A stretch of 64,000 nt of DNA from Promicromonospora panici (GCF_900608595.1 NZ_UWYY01000015.1:1-64000), one strand, 5' to 3'. Counted from the first letter of the stretch, positions 45,599 to 54,346 are shown. Numbers and translations are program-made. The notes: generated by a model from the letters alone, not told the origin.

Positions 45599-48460
45599 GT
45601 GACAACTCCGCGCCGGTCCAGCCAGCCGCCGTCCGCCCAGCCGTCCGCCCAGCCGTCCGCCACGCCGCCCGCCGATCCGTCCGTACGGGACGCCGACGAC
45701 GTCGCCCGCGAGCTCGGCGTCGACCCGGCCGCCGGGCTGAGCGACGCCGAGGCCGCGCGCCGCCTGGCCGCCGAGGGACCCAACGAGCTGCGGTCCAGAC
45801 CGCCCGTGCCGTTCTGGCGCAAGGCCCTGGACCAGCTCCGAGACCCGTTGGTGGCGTTGCTGCTGGTGGCGGTGGCGATCTCGGTCGCCGTCTGGTGGAT
45901 CGAGGGCGCCGACGGCGTGCCCGTGGACGCCGTCGTGATCGCGGCCATCATCCTGCTCAACGCCGTGCTCGGCCTCGTCCAGGAGAGCAAGGCAGAGAAC
46001 GCCGTCGCGGCCCTCCGGTCGATGACCGAGGCGACGTCCACCGTGTTGCGGGACGGCCGCCGGGTCACCGTGCGGTCGGCGGAGCTGGTGCGCGGCGACG
46101 TGCTCGTGCTCGCCGAGGGCGACGCCGTCGGCGCGGACGCGCGCCTGCTGAGCGCGACGGCCCTGCGGGTCCAGGAGTCGTCGCTGACCGGCGAGAGCGA
46201 GGCGGTCCTCAAGGACGCGACGGCGCTCGCGGCCCCGGCGCCGCTCGGCGACCGGTTCGACATGGTCTACAAGGGCACGGCGGTCGCCCAGGGGGTCGGC
46301 CGCGCCGTTGTGGTGGCCACCGGCATGAACACGCAGATGGGCGCCATCGCGCAGCTGCTCGACGCCACTGAGGAGGAGGTCACCCCGCTGCAGCGGGAGA
46401 TCTCGCGCGTCGGCAAGGTGCTCGGCCTCACGGTGATCGGCATCGCGGTCGTCGTGATGGTCCTCGCGGCGCTGGTCAACGACGTCCGCTCGGCGGCCGA
46501 CCTCGTCACGGTACTGCTGCTCGGCGTCTCGCTCGCCGTGGCCGCCGTGCCCGAGGGGCTGCCCGCGATCCTGTCGGTGGTCCTGGCCGTCGGGGTGCAG
46601 ACCATGGCGCGCCGGAACGCCGTGGTCAAGAAGCTGCACTCCGCGGAGACGCTCGGCTCGGCGTCGGTGATCGCGTCGGACAAGACCGGCACCCTGACCA
46701 AGAACGAGATGACGATCCAGCGGGTCGTGACGGCGTCCGGCGAGGTAGCACTTACCGGCGTCGGCTACCGGCCGGACGGCGAAGTGCGGACCGGCCCGGA
46801 CGCCGCCGCCGGCGGAGAGCTCACCGACGACGACCTCGTGCGCGAGGTGACCATGGTGCTCGGCGGCGGCTCACTGGCCAACGACGCCCAGCTCGTGGAG
46901 ACCGACGGCGAGTGGACCGTGCAGGGCGACCCGACCGAGGCCGCGTTCCTCGTCGCGGCACACAAGCTCAGCGGCACCGTCGACCGGGTGGCTGCCTTCG
47001 AGCGCCGCGGCGAGGTCCCGTTCACTTCCGAGCGCAAGCTGATGTCCGCACTCGTGGACCCGCCGGGCGACGGCGCCTGGGCGCTCGTGACCAAGGGCGC
47101 GCCCGACGTGCTCCTGACGCGCTGCACGGACGTGCAGGTCGGCGAACAGGTCGCCCCGCTCGACGACGAACGCCGGGCCGCGGCGCTCGCTGCCGTCGAG
47201 TCGCTGTCCCGGCAGGCCTACCGCACCCTCGGCGTCGCCTACCGGCGAGTCGCGGAGGGCATCGGCTCCGAGGGCCTGGAGGAGCACGAGTCCGACCTGG
47301 TGTACCTGGGTGTGGTCGGCATCATCGACCCGCCGCGGCCCGAGGTCACGGCGGCGGTCGCCGAGGCCCACCGGGCCGGCATCCGCGTCATGATGATCAC
47401 CGGCGACCACCCGATCACGGCCACTCGGATCGCGAGCGACCTCGGCATCGTGGAGCCCGAGGCCCGGGCCGTGACCGGCGTCGAGCTCGACCGCCTCGAC
47501 GGCGCCGGCCTGCGCGAGACGGCACGCACCGTGTCCGTGTACGCCCGCGTGGCGCCGCAGAACAAGCTGCAGATCGTGGACGCGCTCCAGGCCGACGGGC
47601 ACGTGGTCGCCATGACCGGTGACGGTGTGAACGACGCCCCCGCCCTCAAGACCGCCGACATCGGCGTGGCCATGGGCATCACCGGCACGGAGGTGACCAA
47701 GGAGTCGGCCAAGATGATCCTCGGCGACGACAACTTCGCCACCATCGTCGCCGCCGTGCGCCAGGGCCGGATCATCTTCGACAACATCAAGAAGTTCCTG
47801 CGCTACCTCCTGTCGTCGAACATGGGCGAGGTCGCCACGGTGCTGCTCGGCGTCGTGCTGGCCGGGGTCATCGGCCTGGACGGGGCGGCCGGCGGCGAGT
47901 CCGTCGTCGTGCCGCTGCTGGCTACCCAGATCCTTTGGATCAACCTCGTCACCGACTCCGGGCCGGCCCTTGCCATGGGTGTGGACCCCGAGACCGACGA
48001 CGTCATGGCCCGGCCCCCGCGCGGCATGCACGAGCGCATCATCGACGCACGCATGTGGATCGGCGTCCTGAGCATCGGGCTCGTCATGGGCGTCGTGACC
48101 CTGCTGACCATCGACATCTTCCTGCCGGGCGGCATGATCGAGGGAACCGACTCGCTCACGGTTGCCCGCACCGCCGGGTTCACCACGCTCGTCCTCGCCC
48201 AGCTCTTCAACGTGCTCAACTCCCGCTCGGAGACCACGAGCGCGTTCCACCGGATGTTCGTCAACCGCTGGCTCTGGGGAGCGATCGGGCTCGGTGTGCT
48301 GCTGCAGGTCGCCGTCGTGGAGGTGCCGTTCCTCCAGGTTGCCTTCGGCACCGCGAGCCTCGACCTCGCGCACTGGGGCGTCGCGGTCGCCATGGCCTCG
48401 TCCGTCCTCTGGTTCGACGAGCTCCGCAAGCTGGTCCTGCGCTCGCGTCACCGGGCCTGA
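45599..48460 (+). CDS. type II cation-translocating P-type ATPase (Ca2+-ATPase-like)
   Basis: 953-residue P-type ATPase (GTG 45599; GTG 45584 would add five residues). A Pro/Gln/Ser-rich N-terminus leads into a cation-ATPase N domain. The M4 motif is VPEGLPAILS (about 315), the phosphorylated Asp lies in SDKTGTLTKNE (about 360), and hinge motifs TGDHPIT (about 600) and TGDGVNDAPALK (about 675) follow. M6 has NLVTDSGPALAMG (about 782), close to the NLVTDGLPA of Ca2+ pumps. This supports Ca2+ or Mn2+ export; Na+ is not excluded. No heavy-metal CPx motif or metal-binding Cys domain is present. Confidence 0.92.
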   Translation: MTTPRRSSQPPSAQPSAQPSATPPADPSVRDADDVARELGVDPAAGLSDAEAARRLAAEGPNELRSRPPVPFWRKALDQLRDPLVALLLVAVAISVAVWWIEGADGVPVDAVVIAAIILLNAVLGLVQESKAENAVAALRSMTEATSTVLRDGRRVTVRSAELVRGDVLVLAEGDAVGADARLLSATALRVQESSLTGESEAVLKDATALAAPAPLGDRFDMVYKGTAVAQGVGRAVVVATGMNTQMGAIAQLLDATEEEVTPLQREISRVGKVLGLTVIGIAVVVMVLAALVNDVRSAADLVTVLLLGVSLAVAAVPEGLPAILSVVLAVGVQTMARRNAVVKKLHSAETLGSASVIASDKTGTLTKNEMTIQRVVTASGEVALTGVGYRPDGEVRTGPDAAAGGELTDDDLVREVTMVLGGGSLANDAQLVETDGEWTVQGDPTEAAFLVAAHKLSGTVDRVAAFERRGEVPFTSERKLMSALVDPPGDGAWALVTKGAPDVLLTRCTDVQVGEQVAPLDDERRAAALAAVESLSRQAYRTLGVAYRRVAEGIGSEGLEEHESDLVYLGVVGIIDPPRPEVTAAVAEAHRAGIRVMMITGDHPITATRIASDLGIVEPEARAVTGVELDRLDGAGLRETARTVSVYARVAPQNKLQIVDALQADGHVVAMTGDGVNDAPALKTADIGVAMGITGTEVTKESAKMILGDDNFATIVAAVRQGRIIFDNIKKFLRYLLSSNMGEVATVLLGVVLAGVIGLDGAAGGESVVVPLLATQILWINLVTDSGPALAMGVDPETDDVMARPPRGMHERIIDARMWIGVLSIGLVMGVVTLLTIDIFLPGGMIEGTDSLTVARTAGFTTLVLAQLFNVLNSRSETTSAFHRMFVNRWLWGAIGLGVLLQVAVVEVPFLQVAFGTASLDLAHWGVAVAMASSVLWFDELRKLVLRSRHRA

Positions 48461-48553
48461 TGTGGGGTCGATCGTCCAGCGTCGCGCTGCCGGATCGGCT
48501 TGCGGCGGTAAACCCTTGCCGTCCGGACCCGGTCATCGTCACGCTTGAGCGCG

Positions 48554-48964
48554 ATGACTACTGACGAAGCGGTTCTGGACTGGCGCGGCCCGGTGTCGGA
48601 CGAAGAGATCGTCGATCTCACCACGTCCCACGGCGGAAACCCGGAATCGGGATGGTGGGACCGGGTCCGCGGGCACTCGCTGGGGTGGGTCACCGCCCGG
48701 AGTGGCAGCGGCCTGCTGGTGGGGTTCGTGAACGTGGCGTGGGACGGCGGAGGCCACGCCTTCCTGATCGACACCAAGACGCGCCCGAGCCACCAGCGGC
48801 AAGGGCTCGGCACCGCCGTCGTGCTCCGTGCGGTCGAGGAGGCGAGGGCGGCGGGCTGCGAGTGGATGTTCGTCGACTTCGAGCCGCACCTCGAGGCGTT
48901 CTACTTCGAGTCCTGCGGCTTCCGCCCGACGCCCGCCGGCCTGATTCACCTCACCGAGGCCTGA
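48554..48964 (+). CDS. GNAT family N-acetyltransferase
   Basis: 136-residue acetyltransferase-like protein. The acetyl-CoA-binding loop RPSHQRQGLGTAVVLRAV (about 78-95) matches the Q/RxxGxG/A motif, and the C-terminal EAFYFESCGFRPTP is the usual GNAT end. The acceptor is unknown. ATG 48554 is chosen; an in-frame TTG at 48545 is a weaker option. The start is about 90 bases after the ATPase stop, and the 3' end faces a minus-strand regulator ten bases away. Confidence 0.85.
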   Translation: MTTDEAVLDWRGPVSDEEIVDLTTSHGGNPESGWWDRVRGHSLGWVTARSGSGLLVGFVNVAWDGGGHAFLIDTKTRPSHQRQGLGTAVVLRAVEEARAAGCEWMFVDFEPHLEAFYFESCGFRPTPAGLIHLTEA

Positions 48965-48973
48965 CGACGCCGC

Positions 48974-49963
48974 TCAGCCCACTCCCGCGAGCGCCTCGCC
49001 CAGCGGGGTGCGGGTGTGCAGGACGCGGACGCCGTTGCGCCGGCTGTCGATGAGGCCGGCGTCGCGGAGCACGGTGAGGTGGTGGGACGCGGTGGACACG
49101 GCGAGCTCGGTCAGCGCGGCGCACTCGGAGGTGGACAGCGGCTGCTGGAGCTCGAGGACGAGCCGGGCGCGGGTCGCACCGAGCAGGGCGGTGAGCGCGT
49201 CGAGGGCGTCGGCGCCGTCGCGGTGCCAGGTCTCGGACACGCCGTGGGCGGGGTAGAAGATCGTGGGCTGTGCTGGGCGTTCGGTGAGGACGGCGCAGCC
49301 GCGGGCGTTCATCATGACGGAGGGGACGAGCACCAGTCCGGTGCCTCCGCAGTCGACGATCTCCTCGTGGCGGCGCATCTGGACGCGCACGATCTCGTCG
49401 GCCCAGGTCACCGTCGAGTGCAGGGTGGAGGCCATCTCGGCGAGGCCGCTGTCGCTGCTGCGCCGAGCGCGGACGGCGACGTCGGCCCGCAGGAGGCGGA
49501 GCATCTGCGGCCAGACGGGGGCGAGCAGCGCGTCCCAGACCTCCTGCCACGCCTCGACGATCATCGCCCGGGCCCGGTCGGGTGCCGCGATCAGGTCCCG
49601 GATCTCCTGCTGCCGGGCGCCGGTCGAGCGGAGCACCATCTTCTCCAGGTCGAACCGCAGCCTTTCGTCGGGCACCTCGCGGAGCCGTTCGGCTTCCTCC
49701 TCAGGGGTCATGTCGCCCGACGGCGTCGCGGTGAGGAAGTCGGGCATGTAGCCGTCCACACCGCAGATCACCGCCATCAGCCGGAAGGACTCGCCGGACG
49801 GCTTGGCGGGCAGGCTGCGGAACCATCCCCAATGGAGCGGAGCGCTCTGCGGGCGCAGGATGGTGCGCAGCGCGTGCACCAGCTCGTGGCCGGGGGAGAT
49901 GCCGAACCGCACCGCTGAGATGTCGCTCGACCCGAGCCGGAACTCTACGAACTTTCGATCCAC
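48974..49963 (-). CDS. ArsR-type winged-helix transcriptional regulator with DUF5937-like N-terminus
   Basis: 329 residues. The long N-terminal part begins RKFVEFRLGSSDISAVRFGIS, as in DUF5937 proteins. The C-terminal 80 residues form an ArsR-like winged helix, with LTALLGATRARLVLEL, then SECAALTELAVSTASHHLTV as the recognition region, and LIDSRRNGVRVLHTRTP as the wing. The start at GTG 49963 is supported by TACGCT six bases upstream; in-frame ATGs at 50011 and 50023 are possible. A palindrome overlaps the start and may be its own operator. It is divergent from the cupin gene, which it probably controls. Confidence 0.8.
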   Translation of the reverse strand: MDRKFVEFRLGSSDISAVRFGISPGHELVHALRTILRPQSAPLHWGWFRSLPAKPSGESFRLMAVICGVDGYMPDFLTATPSGDMTPEEEAERLREVPDERLRFDLEKMVLRSTGARQQEIRDLIAAPDRARAMIVEAWQEVWDALLAPVWPQMLRLLRADVAVRARRSSDSGLAEMASTLHSTVTWADEIVRVQMRRHEEIVDCGGTGLVLVPSVMMNARGCAVLTERPAQPTIFYPAHGVSETWHRDGADALDALTALLGATRARLVLELQQPLSTSECAALTELAVSTASHHLTVLRDAGLIDSRRNGVRVLHTRTPLGEALAGVG

Positions 49964-49975
49964 ATCGAAAGCGTA
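49953..49975 (-). promoter_or_regulatory. regulator promoter and overlapping palindromic operator candidate
   Basis: TTTCGAT (49953-49959) and ATCGAAA (49964-49970) form an exact inverted repeat with a four-base spacer that covers the GTG start. The -10 hexamer TACGCT (minus strand, 49975-49970) directly abuts it. This placement suits autorepression. Confidence 0.5.
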
Positions 49976-50046
49976 GCCAGTGGTGGCCCGCCCGGCGGAA
50001 GGTTGCTCCATCAGCAGGAACACCCTCCGTTGAAAGGAACACCATC

Positions 50047-50397
50047 ATGAGCACCCCCGCAGCGATCCCCGCCGACAGCATCCGCATCGGCGACACCCGC
50101 AGCCTCCGGTTCGAGGGGGCGGCGTACGGGTCGAACGTGTCGTTCTTCCTCGTCACCTCCGACCCGGGTCAGGGCCCGGGCCTGCACCGCCACCCCTACG
50201 ACGAGACGTGGTCGGTGCTGGAGGGGGAGGCGACGATCGTCGTCGGCGACAAGACGTTCGTCGCCCGGGCCGGCGACACCGCCGTCGCGCCGGCCGACAC
50301 GTGGCACCGCTTCACGAACACGGGCACCGGGACGCTCCGGATCGTCTGCATCCACGCGTCGCCGGTGATGATCCAGGAATTCGCCCCCGAATCCTGA
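50047..50397 (+). CDS. cupin domain protein
   Basis: 116-residue single-domain cupin. Cupin motif 1 is present as GLHRHPYDETWSVLEGEATIVVGD, with metal-type residues His, His and Glu (about 46-55). Motif 2 is GDTAVAPADTWHRFTNTG, with its His near 82. Such small cupins bind a metal or small ligand; no enzymatic activity can be assigned. The ATG at 50047 follows GAAAGGAACACC. Divergent from the ArsR-like regulator and followed after 70 bases by a DGPF-domain protein, so the three may form one regulated unit. Confidence 0.88.
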   Translation: MSTPAAIPADSIRIGDTRSLRFEGAAYGSNVSFFLVTSDPGQGPGLHRHPYDETWSVLEGEATIVVGDKTFVARAGDTAVAPADTWHRFTNTGTGTLRIVCIHASPVMIQEFAPES

Positions 50398-50467
50398 CCA
50401 CTTTGCTTGCCCGCGTTTGCTCGCTTGGCTTCACTTCAGATCACCGAGACAGAAGGAGAGTAGTCCG

Positions 50468-50842
50468 ATGACGCAGTACTTCCTGACCATGCCGCACGAC
50501 ACCGCCGACGAACCGACGATGGAGTCGATGCAGGAGATGGATCCTGCCGAGCTGGAGGCGATCATCGCCGCCGTCGACGGGTTCAACACCGCGCTCACCG
50601 AGTCCGGAGCGTGGGTCACGGCGGGCGGGCTCATGCCGCCGTCGACGGCGATCACCGTCGACGCCACCGGTGGCGAGGCGAAGCGCATCCCGGGGCCGTT
50701 CGTCGAGGCGCCCCAGTACGTGGGCGGTTTCTGGATCATCGACGTCGCCGACGAGGAGGCCGCGCTCGGCTGGGCCGAGCGGTGCTCGGCGGCGCTGCAG
50801 TCGCGGATCGAGGTGCGTGCGCTGCAGGAGGGGCCCGAGTAA
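50468..50842 (+). CDS. YCII-related (DGPF domain) protein
   Basis: 124-residue protein of the DGPF/YCII-related family: MTQYFLTMPHD at the N-terminus and GPFVEAPQYVGGFWIIDV (about 77-94), which covers the family DGPF position with a Gly-Pro-Phe core. These proteins are often encoded beside ECF sigma factors or small regulators and their chemistry is unknown. The ATG at 50468 has AGAAGGAGAGTAGTCCG upstream, a strong ribosome-binding site. A good intrinsic terminator follows. Confidence 0.85.
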   Translation: MTQYFLTMPHDTADEPTMESMQEMDPAELEAIIAAVDGFNTALTESGAWVTAGGLMPPSTAITVDATGGEAKRIPGPFVEAPQYVGGFWIIDVADEEAALGWAERCSAALQSRIEVRALQEGPE

Positions 50843-50858
50843 CGTCACAGGCTCTGGC

Positions 50859-50903
50859 AACGGCCCCGGCGTTCCCGCCGGGGCCGTTGTTTGTTGGTGT
50901 TTG
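50859..50903 (+). terminator. intrinsic terminator after the DGPF gene
   Basis: AACGGCCCCGGC (50859-50870) pairs exactly with GCCGGGGCCGTT (50877-50888) around a six-base loop, followed by a T-rich run GTTTGTTGGTGTTTG. It is the clearest classical terminator in the window. Confidence 0.9.
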
Positions 50904-50930
50904 TCGGATCGATGTGGTTCTGTAGCCGAG

Positions 50931-50970
50931 GCCAGGTCTAGGCTGCCTGGCGAACCGAGTCCTGGCCAGG
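50931..50970 (+). promoter_or_regulatory. promoter and CCTGG-type operator candidate of the copper locus
   Basis: TAGGCT (50939-50944) is a good -10 box about 76 bases before the first gene of the locus. It lies between GCCAGG (50931-50936) and CCTGGC (50946-50951), and a 10-bp palindrome CCTGGCCAGG follows at 50961-50970. The repeated CCTGG/CCAGG half-sites about 15 bases apart look like a repressor-binding array. Confidence 0.45.
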
Positions 50971-51020
50971 ACGCGTCTCGACAGGACGAGATCCCGGCCG
51001 GCCGTGAGACAGGGAGCGAC

Positions 51021-51665
51021 ATGTCCGCACGCGACGACCACGCCAGGCGTGTGCGTGCGTTGCGTGGTGGGCTCGCGGCGTCGTCGGCGACGTTCGTCGC
51101 GCTGGCGTCCCACCTTGCCGGTGGCGGGCAGATGCCGGGCCTGCTGGGCATCGTGGTCCCGCTCGCGCTCTCGCTGCCGGTCAGCATGGCGTGGGCCGGA
51201 CGTCGCCTGTCGTTGCTCGGGCTGTCGGCCTCGGTGGTGGCGAGCCAGCTGTTCTTCCATGTGCTGTTCATGCTGGGCACGCCCGTGCGACCCGCGCAGG
51301 CCTCCTCGGGTTCCGGTGCGCATGCCGGGCACCAGGGCATGGTCGTGCCGACCTCGGCCGAGACCGCCGGGCAGACAACAGAGATGGCGCATACCGACGC
51401 CACGATGTGGGTCTGGCACGCCGTGGCGGCGGTCGTCACGATCGTCGTCCTGTACCGCGGCGAGCTGATGCTGCTCCGCCTGCGCGACCTCGCCGTCCGG
51501 ACGGCCGCCTGGCTGTTGCGCGGGCGTGCCGTCGTCGAGGACGCCGGCTCCTTTGTGCGTCCGGCGCTGCCGAGCGTGGTCGCCGCGACCTTCCGGCCCT
51601 TGCATCCGGACCCGCAGCTTTCCCCTCTGCGCCGCAGGGGACCTCCCGTACCGCACGCGGTCTGA
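51021..51665 (+). CDS. polytopic membrane protein with a His/Met loop, first gene of the copper locus
   Basis: 214-residue membrane protein with about four hydrophobic segments (about 17-32, 40-58, 65-85, 130-150). The loop between segments 3 and 4 carries His and Met residues suited to copper (GAHAGHQGM near 99-107; EMAHTDATMW near 122-131). I do not recognise a named family. It heads the run leading to copC and PCuAC and is presumably involved in metal handling at the membrane. The ATG at 51021 follows AGGGAGCGAC, and the C-terminal 40 residues are Arg/Pro-rich and cytoplasmic. Confidence 0.7.
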   Translation: MSARDDHARRVRALRGGLAASSATFVALASHLAGGGQMPGLLGIVVPLALSLPVSMAWAGRRLSLLGLSASVVASQLFFHVLFMLGTPVRPAQASSGSGAHAGHQGMVVPTSAETAGQTTEMAHTDATMWVWHAVAAVVTIVVLYRGELMLLRLRDLAVRTAAWLLRGRAVVEDAGSFVRPALPSVVAATFRPLHPDPQLSPLRRRGPPVPHAV

Positions 51666-51704
51666 GCTCTGCATCACGGGCACGTCCTGTGCCCATGTGC
51701 CGTT

Positions 51705-51771
51705 CCGCTCGCCTTGCGTGGCGAGCGGGGACCCAGGTCCCTGTGCGTGCCGACGCCGTTCCCGGCGTCGG
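51705..51771 (+). promoter_or_regulatory. structured leader with hairpins upstream of copC
   Basis: CCGCTCGCC (51705-51713) pairs with GGCGAGCGG (51720-51728). GGGACC/GGTCCC follows near 51727-51740. CCGACGCCG (51750-51758) pairs with CGGCGTCGG (51763-51771). The last stem ends inside the GGAGGAGAGG ribosome-binding site of copC (51770-51779), so folding could limit translation. Confidence 0.5.
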
Positions 51772-51786
51772 AGGAGAGGTTTCTTC

Positions 51787-52455
51787 ATGCCCCGATCCCG
51801 TCCCCTCGTGGCCGGGCTGGCGGTGGCTGTCGTCGCGACGATCGCGACGGCGGCTCCGGCGTCCGCCCACGACAAGCTGATCTCCAGTGATCCAGCGTCC
51901 GGCCAGACACTGGCCGAGGCACCGTCCGCGGTGTCCTTGACGTTCTCGGCCGATGTCCTGGACATGGGCGCCGCGGTCGTCGTGTCCGACGACGGCGGCA
52001 CCGACTGGGTGTCCGCCGCCCCCATGGTCGACGGGCCGACGGTGACGGCGGCCCTCGACCCGGGGATGGCCGACACCGGGTACGAGATCCGGTGGCGGGT
52101 CGTGTCCTCCGACGGGCACCCCATCTCGGGTGTCGTCCCGTTCGCCGTCGGCGACGGCAAACCGGCGGACGCAGCGGAAGGTACCGGGTCCGGTGGCGAC
52201 GGGGGAGGCGTGTCGGTACCCGACACGGCCGGCGCGCCCGATGCCGGCGCCGACGCGCGGAGCAGTACGCAGAGCAGTACGCAGACTCAGATCGCACAGG
52301 AGGGCGAGGTGCCCTGGCGGGTCGTCCTCGTCGGTGCGGGCGGGGCCGCCGTCGCGGTGGCCCTGCTCGCTCTTGTCCAGTTTCTCCGCCGCCGCAGCGA
52401 TGCGGGCGGTGCCGACGGTCCCGGGGACGACCCGGGCTCGTCGGAAACAGTGTGA
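51787..52455 (+). CDS. copC: CopC domain copper-binding protein, membrane-anchored
   Basis: 222-residue exported protein. A signal peptide (about 1-27, ending PASA) exposes His at the mature N-terminus (HDKLISSDPASG), the Cu(II) ligand of CopC proteins; the second site is in SSDGHPISGVVPF (about 108-120). After a Gly/Asp/Ser linker there is a C-terminal membrane helix (VVLVGAGGAAVAVALLALV, about 180-198) and an RRR stop-transfer. In other bacteria CopC delivers or buffers periplasmic copper, often with CopD, which is absent here. The ATG at 51787 follows GGAGGAGAGG. Confidence 0.9.
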   Translation: MPRSRPLVAGLAVAVVATIATAAPASAHDKLISSDPASGQTLAEAPSAVSLTFSADVLDMGAAVVVSDDGGTDWVSAAPMVDGPTVTAALDPGMADTGYEIRWRVVSSDGHPISGVVPFAVGDGKPADAAEGTGSGGDGGGVSVPDTAGAPDAGADARSSTQSSTQTQIAQEGEVPWRVVLVGAGGAAVAVALLALVQFLRRRSDAGGADGPGDDPGSSETV

Positions 52456-52466
52456 GAGGTACTCCT

Positions 52467-53093
52467 GTGAACAACCAGCTGACCATTCGTCAGAGCAAGA
52501 CCCAGAGCAAGACCATGACCGCCTCGACCAGCACGCGGCTCGGTGCTCTTCTCGCCGCCGCCGCGCTGGCCCTTGCAGGCTGCGGCACCACCGTCGGCGC
52601 CACGGACGGCGGCGCCGACGGCTCGGCGTCGTCTGCCGGTCAGAGCGTGGCGATCGCCGACGGCTGGGTGAAGGCCGCCGGCTCGGGGATGTCCGCCGCC
52701 TTCGGCGGGCTCACCAACTCCGGCTCCGGGGACGTCACGGTCGTCTCGGCGACCACCGAGGCGTCCTCGATGCTCGAACTGCACGAGACCGTGGAGAACG
52801 AGGCCGGCGAGATGATCATGCGCGAGATCGAGGGTGGTTTCGTCATCCCCGCCGGTGACACTCTCAGCCTGGAACCGGGCGGCAACCACATCATGCTGAT
52901 GGACCTCACGGACCCGCTGGAAGCGGGCGAGGAGGTCGCGTTCACGCTCACGTTCTCCGACGAGTCGACCTACGAGTTCACGGTGCCTGTGAAGGACTAT
53001 TCCGGGGCGAACGAGAACTACGTAGGCGGCGACCCGGAGCCGGAGATGGGCGACGCCGACGCCGGGGCCGACGGCACGGGTACGGAGGGCTGA
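52467..53093 (+). CDS. PCuAC-type copper chaperone lipoprotein
   Basis: 208 residues from GTG 52467 (ATG 52515 is an alternative that still leaves a signal peptide). The lipobox LAGC near residue 37 marks a lipoprotein. The PCuA(C) copper site is clear: His in LELHETV (about 104), Met residues in GEMIM (about 113), and HIM in GGNHIMLMDL (about 137). These Cu(I) ligands match the HxnMx21HxM pattern of chaperones that load CuA of cytochrome oxidase or, in Streptomyces, pass copper to Sco/DtpA-linked partners. The acidic C-terminal tail is unusual. Stop and DyP start share a base (TGATG). Confidence 0.92.
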   Translation: MNNQLTIRQSKTQSKTMTASTSTRLGALLAAAALALAGCGTTVGATDGGADGSASSAGQSVAIADGWVKAAGSGMSAAFGGLTNSGSGDVTVVSATTEASSMLELHETVENEAGEMIMREIEGGFVIPAGDTLSLEPGGNHIMLMDLTDPLEAGEEVAFTLTFSDESTYEFTVPVKDYSGANENYVGGDPEPEMGDADAGADGTGTEG

Positions 53094-54346
53094 TGCCCGC
53101 GCCCGGCACGGGCGCGGGGTCCGGTCGCGGCGGCATGACCGGGTCGACCCGGCGACAGTTCCTCCTCGGAGGAGCTGTCGCCGGCGTCGGCGCGGCCACC
53201 GCGATCGGCGCCGACCACGCCCTGAACACCACGCCCTCCACCGAGGAGGCGTCCGTTCCGCTGAACGGCCAGGAGACGGTCCCGTTCCACGGCACGCACC
53301 AGGCGGGCATCGACACCGACGCCCAGGCCCACGGACTCTTCGTCGCGCTCGACCTGCTCGACACCACCGACCGTGACGACCTGGCGCGGATGATGCGCAT
53401 CCTGACGGACGACGCCGCACGCCTGACCCAGGGCAGTCCCGCACTGGCTGACTCCGAACCCGAGCTCGCGCTGTCCCCGGCGAGGCTGACCGTGACATTC
53501 GGGTTCGGGCCCCGGTTCGTCGCCCGGGCCCAGGGCGAGGCACCCGGCTGGCTGAAGGCCCTGCCCTCGTTCACGGTCGACCGGCTGCTGCCCGAGTTCA
53601 GCGACGGCGACGTGCTGCTGCAGATCGCCGCAGACGACCCGCTGACAGTGGCGCACGCCGCCCGCATGCTGCTCAAGGACGCGCGCAGCTTCGCGTCCGT
53701 GCGCTGGAGCCAGCAGGGGTTCCGGCGAGCGCACGGCAGCGTCCGGCCGGGCACCACGATGCGGAACCTCTTCGGTCAGGTCGACGGGACGTCGAACCCG
53801 GCCCCGGGCACCGCGGACTTCGACCAGGTCGTCTGGAACGGCGAGGGGTGGCTGGCCGGCGGGACCAGCGCCGTCGTCCGCCGCATCGGCATGGACCTGG
53901 ACAAGTGGGACCGGCTCGACCGCGGCGGGCGGGAACAGGCCGTGGGCCGTTTCCTGTCCAACGGGGCGCCCCTGACCGGCACGAACGAGTTCGACGAGCC
54001 CGACTTCGAGGCCACCACGCCGATCGGGTTCCCGGTCATCCCCGAGTTCTCCCACGTGCGTCGTGCGCGCAGCGAGAACCCTGCCGAGCGGATCTTCCGG
54101 CGCGGCTACAACTACGACGACCGCCCGGCGGGCGGCGCCGTCTCCAGGTCCGGTCTGATCTTCGTGTCGTTCCAGGCTGACGTCGCCCGCCAGTTCGTCC
54201 CGGTCCAGACGCGCCTGGACCAGCTCGACCTGCTCAACGAATGGACAGTTCCGATCGGCTCGGCCGTCTTCGTGATCCCGCCAGGGTGCTCCGAGGACGG
54301 CTTCGTCGGTGACACCCTTCTCACCGGAAAGCAGGCCCCTCAATGA
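53093..54346 (+). CDS. Tat-exported DyP-type haem peroxidase (EfeB/DtpA-like)
   Basis: 417 residues. A twin-arginine signal (STRRQFLLGGAVAG, about 18-31) directs folded export. The DyP signature GxxDG appears as FGQVDGTSN (about 223-231) with the distal Asp; the proximal haem His is probably in FSHVRRARSENP (about 320-331) and the distal Arg in RRGYNYDD (about 337). DyP peroxidases oxidise dyes and phenols; EfeB releases or oxidises iron substrates, and Streptomyces DtpA assists copper loading of the oxidase GlxA. Position after CopC and PCuAC favours the DtpA-like role. Confidence 0.93.
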   Translation: MPAPGTGAGSGRGGMTGSTRRQFLLGGAVAGVGAATAIGADHALNTTPSTEEASVPLNGQETVPFHGTHQAGIDTDAQAHGLFVALDLLDTTDRDDLARMMRILTDDAARLTQGSPALADSEPELALSPARLTVTFGFGPRFVARAQGEAPGWLKALPSFTVDRLLPEFSDGDVLLQIAADDPLTVAHAARMLLKDARSFASVRWSQQGFRRAHGSVRPGTTMRNLFGQVDGTSNPAPGTADFDQVVWNGEGWLAGGTSAVVRRIGMDLDKWDRLDRGGREQAVGRFLSNGAPLTGTNEFDEPDFEATTPIGFPVIPEFSHVRRARSENPAERIFRRGYNYDDRPAGGAVSRSGLIFVSFQADVARQFVPVQTRLDQLDLLNEWTVPIGSAVFVIPPGCSEDGFVGDTLLTGKQAPQ

